The notes below the pieces were generated by a model. The model had not been told where the DNA came from. It saw only the letters and a list, made by a program, of their open reading frames with translations, and did no database searches. A DNA stretch of 64,000 nucleotides, taken from PLanc-01 sp035342095. GTDB lineage: Bacteria > Planctomycetota > Phycisphaerae > Sedimentisphaerales > Anaerobacaceae. The stretch is from assembly GCA_035342095.1 (NCBI GenBank), contig DAOQWL010000002.1:77449-141448 (forward strand), in the 5' to 3' direction. Both the position numbers and the translations under genes were made by a program. Below are positions 52,575 through 63,100 of the stretch, one piece after another (positions within the stretch are counted from its first letter, which is position 1; each line of letters starts with the position of its first letter).

Positions 52575-52953
52575 TTGAGTCCCCTCCTCTTTTCTCGGGT
52601 TGTTCTTTGAGTGCTTCTTCCAGTGCCTGGCGCTGCTTGGGCGTCAGAGCGGGGTCGCTGAGCAGGAAGTGCATCAGCGGGCCGTAGGCGCCGTCGAATG
52701 CCTGGTTGACCAGAGTCTTCAGCGCGCTGCGGCGGGCATTCTCACGACTGAGGATCGGCTCGTACAGGCTGGTGTTCCCCTCCTTGTATTCTCGGACGGC
52801 GCCCTTCTCCACAAGCCTGGCCAGTAGCGTGCGGATCGTGGTGTACGCCCATTTGACCTCCGGGGGCAAACGTCCGGCGATCCCTCGCGCCGTCGCCGGG
52901 TGCTTCTCCCAGAGGCAATTCATGACCTGCCATTCCGCGTCTGTCAGTCGCAT
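52555..52953 (-). CDS. blaI: BlaI/MecI/CopY-family transcriptional repressor
   Basis: 132 residues (MRLTDAEWQVMNCLWEKHPA). Winged-helix DNA-binding domain 1-75, with TARGIAGRLPPEVKWAYTTI and RTLLARLVEKGAVREYKEGN. The C-terminal dimerisation helices are rich in charged residues (PKQRQALEEALKEQPEKR). GGAGG lies 8 bases before ATG. The protein should repress its own gene through the palindrome at 52988-53003. In other planctomycetes a BlaR1-type sensor follows; here only a possible fragment does. Confidence 0.93.
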   Translation of the reverse strand: MRLTDAEWQVMNCLWEKHPATARGIAGRLPPEVKWAYTTIRTLLARLVEKGAVREYKEGNTSLYEPILSRENARRSALKTLVNQAFDGAYGPLMHFLLSDPALTPKQRQALEEALKEQPEKRGGDSNDTDNQ

Positions 52954-52987
52954 CGGTGTACCTCCTTACTACAACTATAGCACATTT

Positions 52988-53003
52988 TACTACAAACGTA
53001 GTA
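52988..53003. promoter_or_regulatory. BlaI operator
   Basis: TACTACAAACGTAGTA is a 6-4-6 palindrome matching the TACTA-N-TAGTA form bound by BlaI/MecI. A second half site (TACTACAACTATAG, 52967-52980) is next to the ribosome site, over a TATAGT-like -10 element on the minus strand. Location and form support autorepression. Confidence 0.75.
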
Positions 53004-53141
53004 GGTCTCAAGTGTAAAAAAATGGAGAAACTAAGAAAGATAGCGAAGATTCCGCAATCACTTGTGGGCAAGAGCCTTACGTGCAACTGGCGAGCTGATT
53101 CCTTATGTCTTGCCGCTGGAAGATAAGAGCGCAACCATTTT

Positions 53142-53461
53142 GGCTCATCCGGTTTTCGCGTACTTCGGCGGTTCTTGGGGACCTGTCCCCAAACCCCTGA
53201 GATTTATCGCTTTGGGCCAATAGCATGGTATGGATAAGAGGGCGACGCCCCCTACCGGCGGAGTCGGCATACCCTGTGCAAGCGAGCACGAAGGGGGCTC
53301 AGCGGGGGTTCCCGTCGACCGATTGAGAAAGGCCCAAGACATCCGCGATGGCGTGTCGTGCCGCCTTCCCGCCATGCTATTGGCTGAAAGCGGAAAACCT
53401 CCCTTGCACGACCGCTTCGGGCGTGCCGGGATCACGAAAGCACGCGAAAACCGGATGAGCC
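53142..53461. repeat. 320-bp element with 20-bp terminal inverted repeats
   Basis: Perfect terminal inverted repeats, GGCTCATCCGGTTTTCGCGT (53142-53161) and its complement (53442-53461). Inside is a second imperfect inverted pair, CCAATAGCATGG (53218-53229) and CCATGCTATTGG (53372-53383). A GCACGACCGCTTCGGGCGTG unit also occurs there (inverse of 46832-46851). No transposase. Both strands have short frames without ribosome sites. It could be a MITE-like element. Confidence 0.65.
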
Positions 53462-53706
53462 CCATCTTCCACAAGCCTTGAGAATCGACCCTGTCATTCC
53501 TGCGTCAAGCAGGAATCCAGGAACCGCGGAATTATGCTTTTCAAGACGCCCGACGATCTGTATAATGCGCACGATAACCGGGTTCAGCATCAGCCGGGGG
53601 TACAAAGCCCCTCACGGCACGTGAACAGGGCAACGCCGCATCCTGTACTGCGTATGCGCGGTTGCCGGGTCACGGCTTCCCTGATACGTTCGCTCGAAGG
53701 AGTACG
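53462..53706 (+). promoter_or_regulatory. typA promoter and leader
   Basis: TTTTCA (53538-53543), 17 bases, TATAAT (53561-53566), followed by a leader of about 135 bases. Before it a GTCATTCCTGCGTCAAGCAG hairpin unit (about 53493-53515) marks the end of the repeat region. The leader shows no riboswitch pattern I recognise. Confidence 0.5.
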
Positions 53707-55581
53707 ATGTACGCACAGACAATACGCAACGTGGCGATCATTGCACACGTCGATCACGGCAAGACGACGCTCGTCGATCAGCTTCTCTACCAGTCGGGCA
53801 TGTTCCGCGACGAGGAACTGGAGAAGCTGGCCGGCGCCGAGCACAACCTGATTATGGATTCCAATCCGCTCGAACGCGAGCGCGGCATCACGATCCTGAG
53901 CAAGAACTGTGCGATCCAATACACCGACAAGACCGGTCAGGAATACAAGATCAATATCGTCGATACGCCGGGCCATGCCGATTTCGGCGGCGAGGTCGAG
54001 CGCGTCCTGAAGATGACCGACGGCGTCCTGCTCGTCGTCGACGCCTTCGACGGACCGATGCCCCAGACGCGGTTCGTCCTGAGCAAGGCCCTCGCCCACA
54101 ATCTCAAGCCCATTCTCGTCGTCAACAAGGTGGATCGCCCGGACTCCCGTCCCGACGACGTGGTCAACGAGGTTTTCGATCTGTTCGTCGAGTTGGAGGC
54201 CTCCGACGACTCCCTGGATTTCCCGGTGATCTTCGCGTCCGCGAAGGAAGGGTGGGCGACGACGGATCTGTCTCGCCCGAACGGGAATCTCCAGCCGGTC
54301 TACGATGCGATCATCCATTCCATCCCGGCGCCGAAGGTCGATCCGGACAAGCCCCTCCAAATGCTGGTCACCTCGCTGGAGTACTCCGACTACGTGGGCC
54401 GTGTCGCGATCGGCAAGGTGTTCGCCGGACGAATGCTGCAGGGCCAGCCGGTGACCGTGATCGACAAGCAGGGCCGCCACACGCAGCAGAAAGTGGTCCA
54501 GTTGTACGAATACGAGCGTCTCAGCAAGAAACGAGCCGACGAGGTGGAAGCCGGGGACATCTGCGCCGTGGCCGGCCTGGATCCGGTGGACATCGGCGAT
54601 ACGGTCGCCTGCCCGGATCAGCCCAGCGCGCTGCCCATCGTGGCGATCGACGAGCCGACGATGAGCATGACTTTCCAGGTCAACAACGGCCCGTTCGCCG
54701 GCCAGGACGGCAAGTACGTCACGTCGCTGCAACTGCGGGACCGGCTGGACAAGGAGCTCCAGACGAACGTCGCCCTCCGCGTCGAGCCCGGACAGACCGC
54801 CGACGAGTTCATCGTCTCCGGCCGGGGACTGATGCACCTGGGCATCCTCCTGGAGAACATGCGCCGCGAGGGCTACGAGGTCTGCGTGGGCAAACCGCAG
54901 GTGATTGTCCGAATGAAGGACGGCGTAAAGCAGGAGCCCATTGAGCGGCTGGTCATTGAGTGCCCGGCGGATTGCCAGAGCGCCGTGATGAGCCTGATCG
55001 GCACCCGCCGCAGCGAAATGCTCAAGATGGACAGCAAGAGCGGCGCCAGCGATTACGTCCACATGGAGTTCATGATCCCGTCGCGCGGGCTCTTCGGCCT
55101 GAACGCCCGCATCCTGACCGCCACGCAGGGCCGGGCGATCATGCACCACACGTTCGAGCAGTACGAGCCGATGCGCGGCTCGATCCCCGACCGCCAGGCG
55201 GGCGTCATGATCGCCAGCGAGACGGGCACCGTCACCGCCTACGCGCTCGACGCCCTCTACGAACGGGGCTTCTTCTTCGTCCGTCCCGGCGACCGGGTCT
55301 ACGAGGGCCAGGTCGTCGGCGAGCACTGCAAGGACAACGACATCGTCGTCAACGCGACGAAGGCCAAGCAGATGTCGAACATGCGAACGTCCGCGAAGGA
55401 CGACGCCGCTCGTATCCGTCCGGCCCGTATCATGAGCCTGGAAGCCCACCTGGAGTACGTGCAGCACGACGAGCTGGTCGAAATCTGCCCGAGCTCGATC
55501 CGCCTGCGGAAACGCATGCTCCTGGAGGGCCAGCGCCGCCGGGCCGCGAGGCTGGGCGCCGACGCAGTCCTCAGACAGTAA
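53707..55581 (+). CDS. typA: Ribosome-associated GTPase TypA/BipA
   Basis: 624 residues from ATG 53707 (AAGGAG five bases upstream). It is a translational GTPase related to EF-G that aids 50S subunit assembly and growth under stress. Motifs are G1 AHVDHGKTT (13-21), G2 RERGIT, G3 DTPGHADFGGE, G4 NKVDRPDSRPDD and G5 ASAKEGW. Domain II follows, with the BipA-type C-terminal domain (RGLFGLNARILTATQGRAIM, HCKDNDIVVNATKAKQMSNM). Size is normal. Confidence 0.97.
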   Translation: MYAQTIRNVAIIAHVDHGKTTLVDQLLYQSGMFRDEELEKLAGAEHNLIMDSNPLERERGITILSKNCAIQYTDKTGQEYKINIVDTPGHADFGGEVERVLKMTDGVLLVVDAFDGPMPQTRFVLSKALAHNLKPILVVNKVDRPDSRPDDVVNEVFDLFVELEASDDSLDFPVIFASAKEGWATTDLSRPNGNLQPVYDAIIHSIPAPKVDPDKPLQMLVTSLEYSDYVGRVAIGKVFAGRMLQGQPVTVIDKQGRHTQQKVVQLYEYERLSKKRADEVEAGDICAVAGLDPVDIGDTVACPDQPSALPIVAIDEPTMSMTFQVNNGPFAGQDGKYVTSLQLRDRLDKELQTNVALRVEPGQTADEFIVSGRGLMHLGILLENMRREGYEVCVGKPQVIVRMKDGVKQEPIERLVIECPADCQSAVMSLIGTRRSEMLKMDSKSGASDYVHMEFMIPSRGLFGLNARILTATQGRAIMHHTFEQYEPMRGSIPDRQAGVMIASETGTVTAYALDALYERGFFFVRPGDRVYEGQVVGEHCKDNDIVVNATKAKQMSNMRTSAKDDAARIRPARIMSLEAHLEYVQHDELVEICPSSIRLRKRMLLEGQRRRAARLGADAVLRQ

Positions 55582-55663
55582 CGACAGCGCGTCCGGCGTA
55601 CCCGCTGCGCTCGCAGACCCGACTACCTCAAACTCCCGCGTTCGACAGGTTTCGGCGCCACGC

Positions 55664-56041
55664 CTACTTCGGGAGTTCCGCGGCCACGTAGCCCGCGTCG
55701 GCCTGCGCCCCGGACGGGAGGCTGGCGGAGACCGCTGGGTCCAGATACCGGACGCCGGCTTGGCTCGCGACCTCGGAGTCGGAGTACAGGCTCGACCACG
55801 GATCGACGCTCACGTACGTCGGCGGCGTCAGCCACCCCGCGTGGGCGACCGTCGTTACGACCACCACGATCATCGTGATGGTCAGGACGGACATGACCAG
55901 CAGCGTGAACGCCGGGAGCACGGTGTCCAGCAGGCACCGCTTCAGCAACGTCCGGGAACCCTCCGCCCCCGGCTGTGACCCCGGCGGCCCATGCCCCGCC
56001 GCACTCGACGATTCGACAACGCTCTCGGTCATCCGGTTCAT
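55664..56041 (-). CDS. Small single-pass membrane protein, unknown
   Basis: 125 residues from ATG 56041 (GGAGG upstream; MNRMTESVVESSSAAGHGPP). A hydrophilic N-terminus is followed by one long membrane helix (~38-64, LPAFTLLVMSVLTITMIVVV). The C-terminal domain is soluble and exposed (PPTYVSVDPWSSLYSDSEVA, RYLDPAVSASLPSGAQADAG). No family recognised. The first ~16 codons and their upstream region are repeated, truncated, at 63844-63922. It is divergent from the large protein at 56428. Confidence 0.65.
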   Translation of the reverse strand: MNRMTESVVESSSAAGHGPPGSQPGAEGSRTLLKRCLLDTVLPAFTLLVMSVLTITMIVVVVTTVAHAGWLTPPTYVSVDPWSSLYSDSEVASQAGVRYLDPAVSASLPSGAQADAGYVAAELPK

Positions 56042-56181
56042 TCCCCCACCTCCGTCCACTCCCCCTACAGAAAGTATGCGCCATTTCCAAGCCCGTGGCG
56101 GCAAATTCTCGTGACCAGAACGAGTTTTATCCCCGGCGGATGCCTCTCCATCGGCTGCCGGTCCCTTCCGCAACAATCATA

Positions 56182-56210
56182 TTGACTCCGCAGCGCAAGT
56201 CGGATAGACT
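56182..56210 (+). promoter_or_regulatory. Promoter candidate for large protein A
   Basis: TTGACT (56182-56187), 17 bases, TAGACT (56205-56210), leaving a ~210-base leader. That leader ends with a block also found before protein B. Confidence 0.6.
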
Positions 56211-56337
56211 CTTACTTATCGGACGGACTTGCCGTGCGTGCGGTTCGGGGCACCATCCACACCGTCCCAGCCGCGTCCGGACCCCAAGCGCCATGGAGCG
56301 CGTGGGCAACCCGGTCCAGCCACACGAGCGCGGCAAG

Positions 56338-56392
56338 CGGCATCACTCCAGCCGGGAATTGCGGCGCTCTTCGACATGAAGCTCAGGCCGTG
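56338..56392 (+). promoter_or_regulatory. Leader block shared by proteins A and B, copy A
   Basis: The block GGCATCACTCCAGCCGGGAA, continuing TTGCGGCGCTCTTC then GACATGAAGCTCAG, is repeated almost exactly at 60100-60156, in both cases 35-40 bases before the start codon. It is conserved where the flanking N-terminal coding DNA has diverged, suggesting selection or gene conversion. Confidence 0.55.
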
Positions 56393-56427
56393 AGTCCTGG
56401 GCAATCCGCAATTGAAGGGGTGAACGC

Positions 56428-59400
56428 ATGAGAACGTCGATTTCGCTACTGCAATCCCTCGCGTTGGCGTTGTGGCTGATAGGAGACGCCGGCATTTGCG
56501 GTGCCAGTCCCGAGGACGTGACCATACAAGTCCAAGTCTTCGATGCTGAGACAGGCTGGGGGATACCCTATGCAAGCATAGACTGGTTAACGATTGAAGT
56601 CCCTATCGATGACCCTCGTGCAGGGGGATGGGGGCAGACGTCGTTTGCTGCATCCTATTCGTTCACGCCTTGGTATGGTTCGGGCTACACGTATGAGATA
56701 AAGGCTCATGCGCGCAACTACAGGGTGGGGAGATTCTATGTGACTCCAGGGCCAGGCCTATATCCATGCAGTCTGTCGCTGGATCCTGTCGACGGCACGC
56801 CCATTCTCGACGCCGGGCCCGGCCAGACGAGCACAGTGTCCGTTCTGCCCTTCTGTTCTGATCTGTTGTGGCTCAGGGTGTACGACTCGGATGTATATCA
56901 CCTGCGAGACGTTTATGACCACACTACGGTAAGTGTGAGTAACCCCAGCAAGATCAGCGTGAAGCTATGGAAAGAAGGGTCACCTATTGAATGCTCCTGG
57001 CAGTACACGGTCAACAGCACAGGGACTTACTACGTCACATTTGAATACAAGGACGAGTATGGTGACGTCGGGTCCGACATTGTAGAGATCACGATCCAGA
57101 GTCTGACGGGCAATCAGTGTCCGGTGGTGAATGCGGGTCCGGACATCAGTACGACAGCCAACTTCCTGCCCTGGTCGCTTCGTCTGGAGGGCACGGCCTA
57201 TGATCCGGACAATGGGCCGCTCCAGATTGCGGTGCCCTGGTGGGATGTGGTAAGCAGCATCCCTGTCGATTTCGACGACCCGACCGATCCCGACACGTCG
57301 GCGACGTTCAACGGCTATGGCAGCTATCTCCTCTCGCTGAACTTCAACGACGGGGAATGCCATGTTTCCGATATCGTGAGGGTCACGATCAACGAGAAAG
57401 GCGTGACGACGGTCCAAGGGGCCGTCACAGACGCGGTGACGGGTAATCCCATCCCTGACGCGTACGTCGCTCTGGTCGACGTGGACTTGGGGGACTCATT
57501 CGTCGACTACACGGATAGCACCGGGTTCTATTGCTTCGCCAGTCCTATCCAATTCGAGGATTGTGATGGAGTGGCCGTGATCGCTCTGCACTATATCAAG
57601 CAGGAGCAGTGGATCAGTGTTACGCCGGGCGTGGCGAACACTTACGACTTCGCAATGACGCCCACTGACGGCAAGCCGATCGTCTATGCGGGTCCGGATG
57701 CCACATACCAGCTTCCCTCGCCGCCCGGCGTTGTGCCGGTCGAATTGCATGGGTCTGTGGATGATCCGGATTGGGGGCCTGATTGGTGGAACACGCCGAC
57801 GTGGACCAAGGTCAGCGGGCCGGGGACGGTGACTTTCACCGACTGGCCTACGTTCGTGTGGTTCAGCACGTACGGGGAGTACGTCCTGAAGCTGGAATAC
57901 TCGGACGGGGAGTACACGGTCGCCGATACGGTGACGATCACGATCGAGCCGGCGCAGGGGGACAATGAGTGCCCGGAGGTGGACGCGGGTCCGGCGTCGA
58001 TGACCGCGACGGTGAACGTGCCGCTGGCGTTGCAGGGTTCGGCGTCGGACCCGGACGACGGTCCGCAGGCGCTGACGATCGAGTGGAGTAAGACGAGCGG
58101 GCCGGGCACGGTGACCTTCCAGGACAAGGGCAATCCGACGACCACGGCCACGTTCGGCATGGTCGGCACGTACGTGCTGCGTTTGTGGTGCAACGACGGG
58201 GCGTGCGATGACTCGGACACGGTGAGCGTAGAGGTGACGGCGGGCGGCGGGTCCGGGACGATCCCCTGGATTCGGGCCGCCTATTGGGATACCCGCTATT
58301 CCACTTCCTGGGTGCACGGTTCTGCCATACGGGACGCGTTGCAGTCGGCCGGGTACGAAGTCCTCAATGCCGACCAGCTTGCCCTGTGGATGGATGCCCG
58401 CATCGTCGACGGCAAGCCCAGCGTGGTGGTGTTCTGCCAGGACCTGGCGCCCGATACGGTGTACGAGGCGGCCACCTCGAGCTGTACGCTGCGGGAGTAT
58501 CTGGACGCGGGGGGCAAGATCGTCTGGTACGGCGACATCCCGCTTTACTACCAGGGCCACAGCAATGGGATGCGGACGGAGTTCGGGACGGGCGGCTCGC
58601 TCGGCGCCCTGGGCTTCAACGCGGCCGGGGGCGTTTGGGACCGCGGGGAGCAGGTGACGCTGACGGAGGACGGGCGTAGCTGGGGCCTGACGCAGACGTG
58701 GGTCTCCACCCGTCCGGCGTTGAGTGCGAACGTGCGGGTGCTGGCCCGTGATTCGGTCGGCCAGGCGGCCGGCTGGGTGAAGCACTTCGTGTCCGGCGAT
58801 GGGTACAGGGGCTTTGTGCGGTTCTCAGACAGCGGGGCGGTGCCCGGCGTCGCGGACGTTCGACGCGTGGCGGAATACCCCAATACGCCTGCTCTCGTAG
58901 CGCACTGGACACTGGACGGCGACGCGGCCGACAGTGCGGGGGGCCACGACGGCACGCTGTATGGCAATCCCGTCTGGCTGCCGACCGGCGGCAAGATTGG
59001 GGGCGCGTTGAAGTTCGACGGCCAGGATGACTACGTCGATACGAAGTTTACAGAGAACCTCGCGAAGTGGACGATCTGCTGCTGGGTGAGCAGTCCTGCG
59101 GCGCCGTCCAACGGCGCGCCGAGCGGTCCGATCCACCGGGAGCAGAACCTCCAGATCAACTGGAACCACAGCGACCCGAAGTTCCGCTCGGCGGCGGGCT
59201 TGAGCGTCGGGGGGACCTGGTATGCGGCGAGCTTCGGAACCCTGGCGGCGAACACATGGTACCACCTGGCGGCGACGTACGATGGCGTCTCGCTGAAGGC
59301 GTACCGGGATGGGGAACTGATCACGACGACCCCCTGTCCCGGCACTCCGGCGTCGGAAGCCAGCAGCCTCAAGCTCGGCCGTCACGCCGTGCAGGCGAAC

Positions 59401-60039
59401 TTCTTCAGCGGCACGATCGATGACGTGTACGTCTATTCGTCCGCCCTGGGTCAGAGCGAGATCCAAGCCCTGATGGGCACAGGCGTCCTGAGCATTCTGG
59501 AAGTGGTGGACAACGGGATCATTGATGATGAGCAGATGTGTCGGACATCGCTGGACTCGACGACGGGGACTCGGGTCGAGTACACGGCGGCGGTGTTGAA
59601 CCTTCACGACAGCGGTCCCAGCGGTCACTTCGGCAACGACCAGCCGTTTGGAGTGGTCAAGGAGGGCCGCAAGACGGCGGGGAGCGTGGATAATCTCTCT
59701 CTGCGGGCCGAGGGCGTGATTCACATCAGCGCTGCGCAGGCGGGCAACTGGACCTTCGGCGTCAACAGCGACGACGGCTTTACGCTGCTGTTCCCGGGTC
59801 GGAACTTCACGAGCGTGACCAACGGGGAGCTGTACAGCACTGCCCAGGGCAAGGCGATCCGGTTCTTCGGCGGTCGGGCCTTGGCGGACACGCTCGGCGT
59901 GATCCACCTGCCGGCCGGGGATCATCCCTTCTGGCTGACATATCACGAAGGGGTCCTTGAGGCGGCCGTGGAGTTCTTCGCGGCCCAAGGCGTCTATACG
60001 GCGTTCGATCCGCAGGTCTTCCATCTGGTGGGTCAGTAG
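56428..60039 (+). CDS. Large exported adhesin-like protein A (PKD, LamG, PA14-type modules)
   Basis: 1203 residues. Signal peptide ~1-26 (MRTSISLLQSLALALWLIGD). Residues ~30-130 are a carboxypeptidase-regulatory-like beta domain. PKD/Ig-like repeats follow (~135-600: PVVNAGPDISTTANFLPWSL, GPASMTATVNVPLAL). A Rossmann-like segment lies at ~610-790 (WIRAAYWDTRYSTSWVHGSA, LDAGGKIVWYGDIPLYY), a LamG/concanavalin-like domain at ~825-1017 (LVAHWTLDGDAADSAGGHDG), and a PA14-like domain at ~1040-1195 (GNWTFGVNSDDGFTLLFPGR). It probably binds glycans at the cell surface. From residue ~597 on it is nearly identical to protein B. Confidence 0.82.
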   Translation: MRTSISLLQSLALALWLIGDAGICGASPEDVTIQVQVFDAETGWGIPYASIDWLTIEVPIDDPRAGGWGQTSFAASYSFTPWYGSGYTYEIKAHARNYRVGRFYVTPGPGLYPCSLSLDPVDGTPILDAGPGQTSTVSVLPFCSDLLWLRVYDSDVYHLRDVYDHTTVSVSNPSKISVKLWKEGSPIECSWQYTVNSTGTYYVTFEYKDEYGDVGSDIVEITIQSLTGNQCPVVNAGPDISTTANFLPWSLRLEGTAYDPDNGPLQIAVPWWDVVSSIPVDFDDPTDPDTSATFNGYGSYLLSLNFNDGECHVSDIVRVTINEKGVTTVQGAVTDAVTGNPIPDAYVALVDVDLGDSFVDYTDSTGFYCFASPIQFEDCDGVAVIALHYIKQEQWISVTPGVANTYDFAMTPTDGKPIVYAGPDATYQLPSPPGVVPVELHGSVDDPDWGPDWWNTPTWTKVSGPGTVTFTDWPTFVWFSTYGEYVLKLEYSDGEYTVADTVTITIEPAQGDNECPEVDAGPASMTATVNVPLALQGSASDPDDGPQALTIEWSKTSGPGTVTFQDKGNPTTTATFGMVGTYVLRLWCNDGACDDSDTVSVEVTAGGGSGTIPWIRAAYWDTRYSTSWVHGSAIRDALQSAGYEVLNADQLALWMDARIVDGKPSVVVFCQDLAPDTVYEAATSSCTLREYLDAGGKIVWYGDIPLYYQGHSNGMRTEFGTGGSLGALGFNAAGGVWDRGEQVTLTEDGRSWGLTQTWVSTRPALSANVRVLARDSVGQAAGWVKHFVSGDGYRGFVRFSDSGAVPGVADVRRVAEYPNTPALVAHWTLDGDAADSAGGHDGTLYGNPVWLPTGGKIGGALKFDGQDDYVDTKFTENLAKWTICCWVSSPAAPSNGAPSGPIHREQNLQINWNHSDPKFRSAAGLSVGGTWYAASFGTLAANTWYHLAATYDGVSLKAYRDGELITTTPCPGTPASEASSLKLGRHAVQANFFSGTIDDVYVYSSALGQSEIQALMGTGVLSILEVVDNGIIDDEQMCRTSLDSTTGTRVEYTAAVLNLHDSGPSGHFGNDQPFGVVKEGRKTAGSVDNLSLRAEGVIHISAAQAGNWTFGVNSDDGFTLLFPGRNFTSVTNGELYSTAQGKAIRFFGGRALADTLGVIHLPAGDHPFWLTYHEGVLEAAVEFFAAQGVYTAFDPQVFHLVGQ

Positions 60040-60099
60040 GACATCGGGGAGAAAGAGAAAACAGGGACTGTCCCTCCTGGGCTCCCCTGGGCTCGGGAA

Positions 60100-60156
60100 G
60101 AGGCATCACTCCAGCCGGGAATTGCGGCGCTCTTCTATGACATGAAGCTCAGATGG
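60100..60156 (+). promoter_or_regulatory. Leader block shared by proteins A and B, copy B
   Basis: Near-copy of 56338-56392, 38 bases before the protein B start. No separate promoter is clear between the genes. B may be read through from A or use an unrecognised promoter. Confidence 0.5.
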
Positions 60157-60193
60157 TGAATTCTGCAGAACCTTCGACTGTAAAGGAGGAACC

Positions 60194-63100
60194 ATGAGAA
60201 CGTCGATTCGTTGGCTACAGGCTGTTGCCTTCATGCTGGCATTCATCACTACCGCCGGGATCGCCCTCGGCGCCCCGTATGATCTGATCGTTCAGGTGCA
60301 GGTCACTGACGCATTGACGGGGCAGCCCATACCCAATGCGAAGGTAGCCTGGATCACGCTGGACGTCCCTCTCGTCTCCGACTCGTTTGGATCGGGTAGT
60401 ACCGATGCTACCGGTTCCTATTCATTCTGGGCGTACTATGGCTCTGGCTACCTGTATCGAATTCGCGCTGGCGCGCGTAATCATGTATGCCTCTCCCGAG
60501 ACATCATTTTTTTGATGCCTGGCAACGATACCGTCAACATGGTTCTGGATCCCGTCGATGGCACGGCCATTATCAATGCTGGGCCTGACCCGGTATTCAC
60601 CGTGGCCACTCTACCCTACTCGGACTTCCTCCAAGTCTTGGTGAACGATCCGGATGAGTTTCGTCCTCTTCAGGGTGCACTGTCATGCAGCACGAGTGTA
60701 CCAGACAAGTTCACCTTCCTTCCGAACCCGCCTGAAGTCAGTGGATCTTACTTAGTCCCGTTTAAGATCGATGATTTCGGTGTCTACGATCTCACGTTCA
60801 CGTACACGGATGAGTGGGGCGACACCGCGTCGACCACCCTGTGGGTCACAGTTCAAAGGCTGACCGTGGCGAACCACGCGCCGGTGGCCGAGGCCGGGGG
60901 GCCCTACACCGGCTTCGTGGGCCAATCCATCATTCTGGATGCGTCTGGTTCCTACGACGACGATGGAGACGTCCTCACGTACGAATGGGACTTGGACGCG
61001 GACGGCCAGTACGACGACGCCACAGGTGCGATCATCCAGCACACATGGAACTACCCATGGTCAGGCTCCATTCGCCTGAGGGCGACGGATACCCACGGCG
61101 CTACGGGCACGGACACTGCCACGGTCACGATCAATGAAACCACGTCGCCGGTAATAACGACGGTTCAGGGCACGGTGAGAGAGGCCGGGACTGGACTGGA
61201 GATACAGGGCGCCCACGTGTGGTTCACGGATACGGCGATGCACACCGTGCCGTTCGCGGTGGAGACGGACCCACTGGGGTTCTACCAGGTCATCCATCCG
61301 GAACTCGATTCGTGTGATTTCATGAGCGTGGGCATGTTGCACTATATTCCTCAGTACCGATATGTCAGCATCACGCCGGACGTCGTGAACGTGCAGGATT
61401 TCGACCTCGTGCCGACGGATGGCAAGCCCATCGTCGATGCGGGTCCGAGTGTGACGTACACGACGAATCCACCGGTGAGCGCTCTGGCGGTCCAGTTGAA
61501 CGGGTCCGTGGAGGACCCGGACGGGGGACCGTTCTCGTATCCGCCGAAGTGGACGAAGGTGAGCGGGCCGGGCACGGTGACGTTCGACGGTGACGAGTTG
61601 CTATGGGCGAGTGCGCGGTTCAGCACGTACGGGGAGTACGTCCTGAAGCTGGAATACTCGGACGGGGAGTCCACGGTCTCCGATACGGTGACGATCAGGA
61701 TCGAGCCGGCGCAGGGGGGCAACGAGTGCCCGGAGGTGGACGCGGGTCCGGCGTCGATGACGGCGACGGTGAACGTGCCGCTGGCGTTGCAGGGCTCGGC
61801 GTCGGACCCGGACGACGGTCCGCAGGCGCTGACGATCGAGTGGAGCAAGACGAGCGGGCCGGGCACGGTGGCCTTCCAGGACAAACGCAATCCCACGACC
61901 ACCGCCACCTTCAGCATGGTCGGCACGTACGTGCTTCGGCTGTGGTGCAACGATGGGGCGTGCGATGACTCGGATACGGTGAGCGTAGAGGTGACGGCGG
62001 GCGGCGGGTCCGGGACGATCCCCTGGATTCGGGCCGCCTATTGGGATACCCGCTATTCCACTTCCTGGGTGCACGGTTCTGCCATACGGGACGCGTTGCA
62101 GTCGGCCGGGTACGAAGTCCTCAATGCCGACCAGCTTGCCCTGTGGATGGATGCCCGCATCGTCGACGGCAAGCCCAGCGTGGTGGTGTTCTGCCAGGAC
62201 CTGGCGCCCGATACGGTGTACGAGGCGGCCACCTCGAGCTGTACGCTGCGGGAGTATCTGGACGCGGGGGGCAAGATCGTCTGGTACGGCGACATCCCGC
62301 TTTACTACCAGGGCCACAGCAATGGGATGCGGACGGAGTTCGGGACGGGCGGCTCGCTCGGCGCCCTGGGCTTCAACGCGGCCGGGGGCGTTTGGGACCG
62401 CGGGGAGCAGGTGACGCTGACGGAGGACGGGCGTAGCTGGGGCCTGACGCAGACGTGGGTCTCCACCCGTCCGGCGTTGAGTGCGAACGTGCGGGTGCTG
62501 GCCCGTGATTCGGTCGGCCAGGCGGCCGGCTGGGTGAAGCACTTCGTGTCCGGCGATGGGTACAGGGGCTTTGTGCGGTTCTCAGACAGCGGGGCGGTGC
62601 CCGGCGTCGCGGACGTTCGACGCGTGGCGGAATACCCCAATACGCCTGCTCTCGTAGCGCACTGGACACTGGACGGCGACGCGGCCGACAGTGCGGGGGG
62701 CCACGACGGCACGCTGTATGGCAATCCCGTCTGGCTGCCGACCGGCGGCAAGATTGGGGGCGCGTTGAAGTTCGACGGCCAGGATGACTACGTCGATACG
62801 AAGTTTACAGAGAACCTCGCGAAGTGGACGATCTGCTGCTGGGTGAGCAGTCCTGCGGCGCCGTCCAACGGCGCGCCGAGCGGTCCGATCCACCGGGAGC
62901 AGAACCTCCAGATCAACTGGAACCACAGCGACCCGAAGTTCCGCTCGGCGGCGGGCTTGAGCGTCGGGGGGACCTGGTATGCGGCGAGCTTCGGAACCCT
63001 GGCGGCGAACACATGGTACCACCTGGCGGCGACGTACGATGGCGTCTCGCTGAAGGCGTACCGGGATGGGGAACTGATCACGACGACCCCCTGTCCCGGC

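Noticed and set aside
53230..53481. Short frames on both strands inside the 320-bp element
   Set aside because: No ribosome site, low-complexity translation, and fully explained by the inverted-repeat element.
57684..58220. Antisense frames shared between the two giant genes
   Set aside because: They are mirrored because the DNA is duplicated, not because they are genes.
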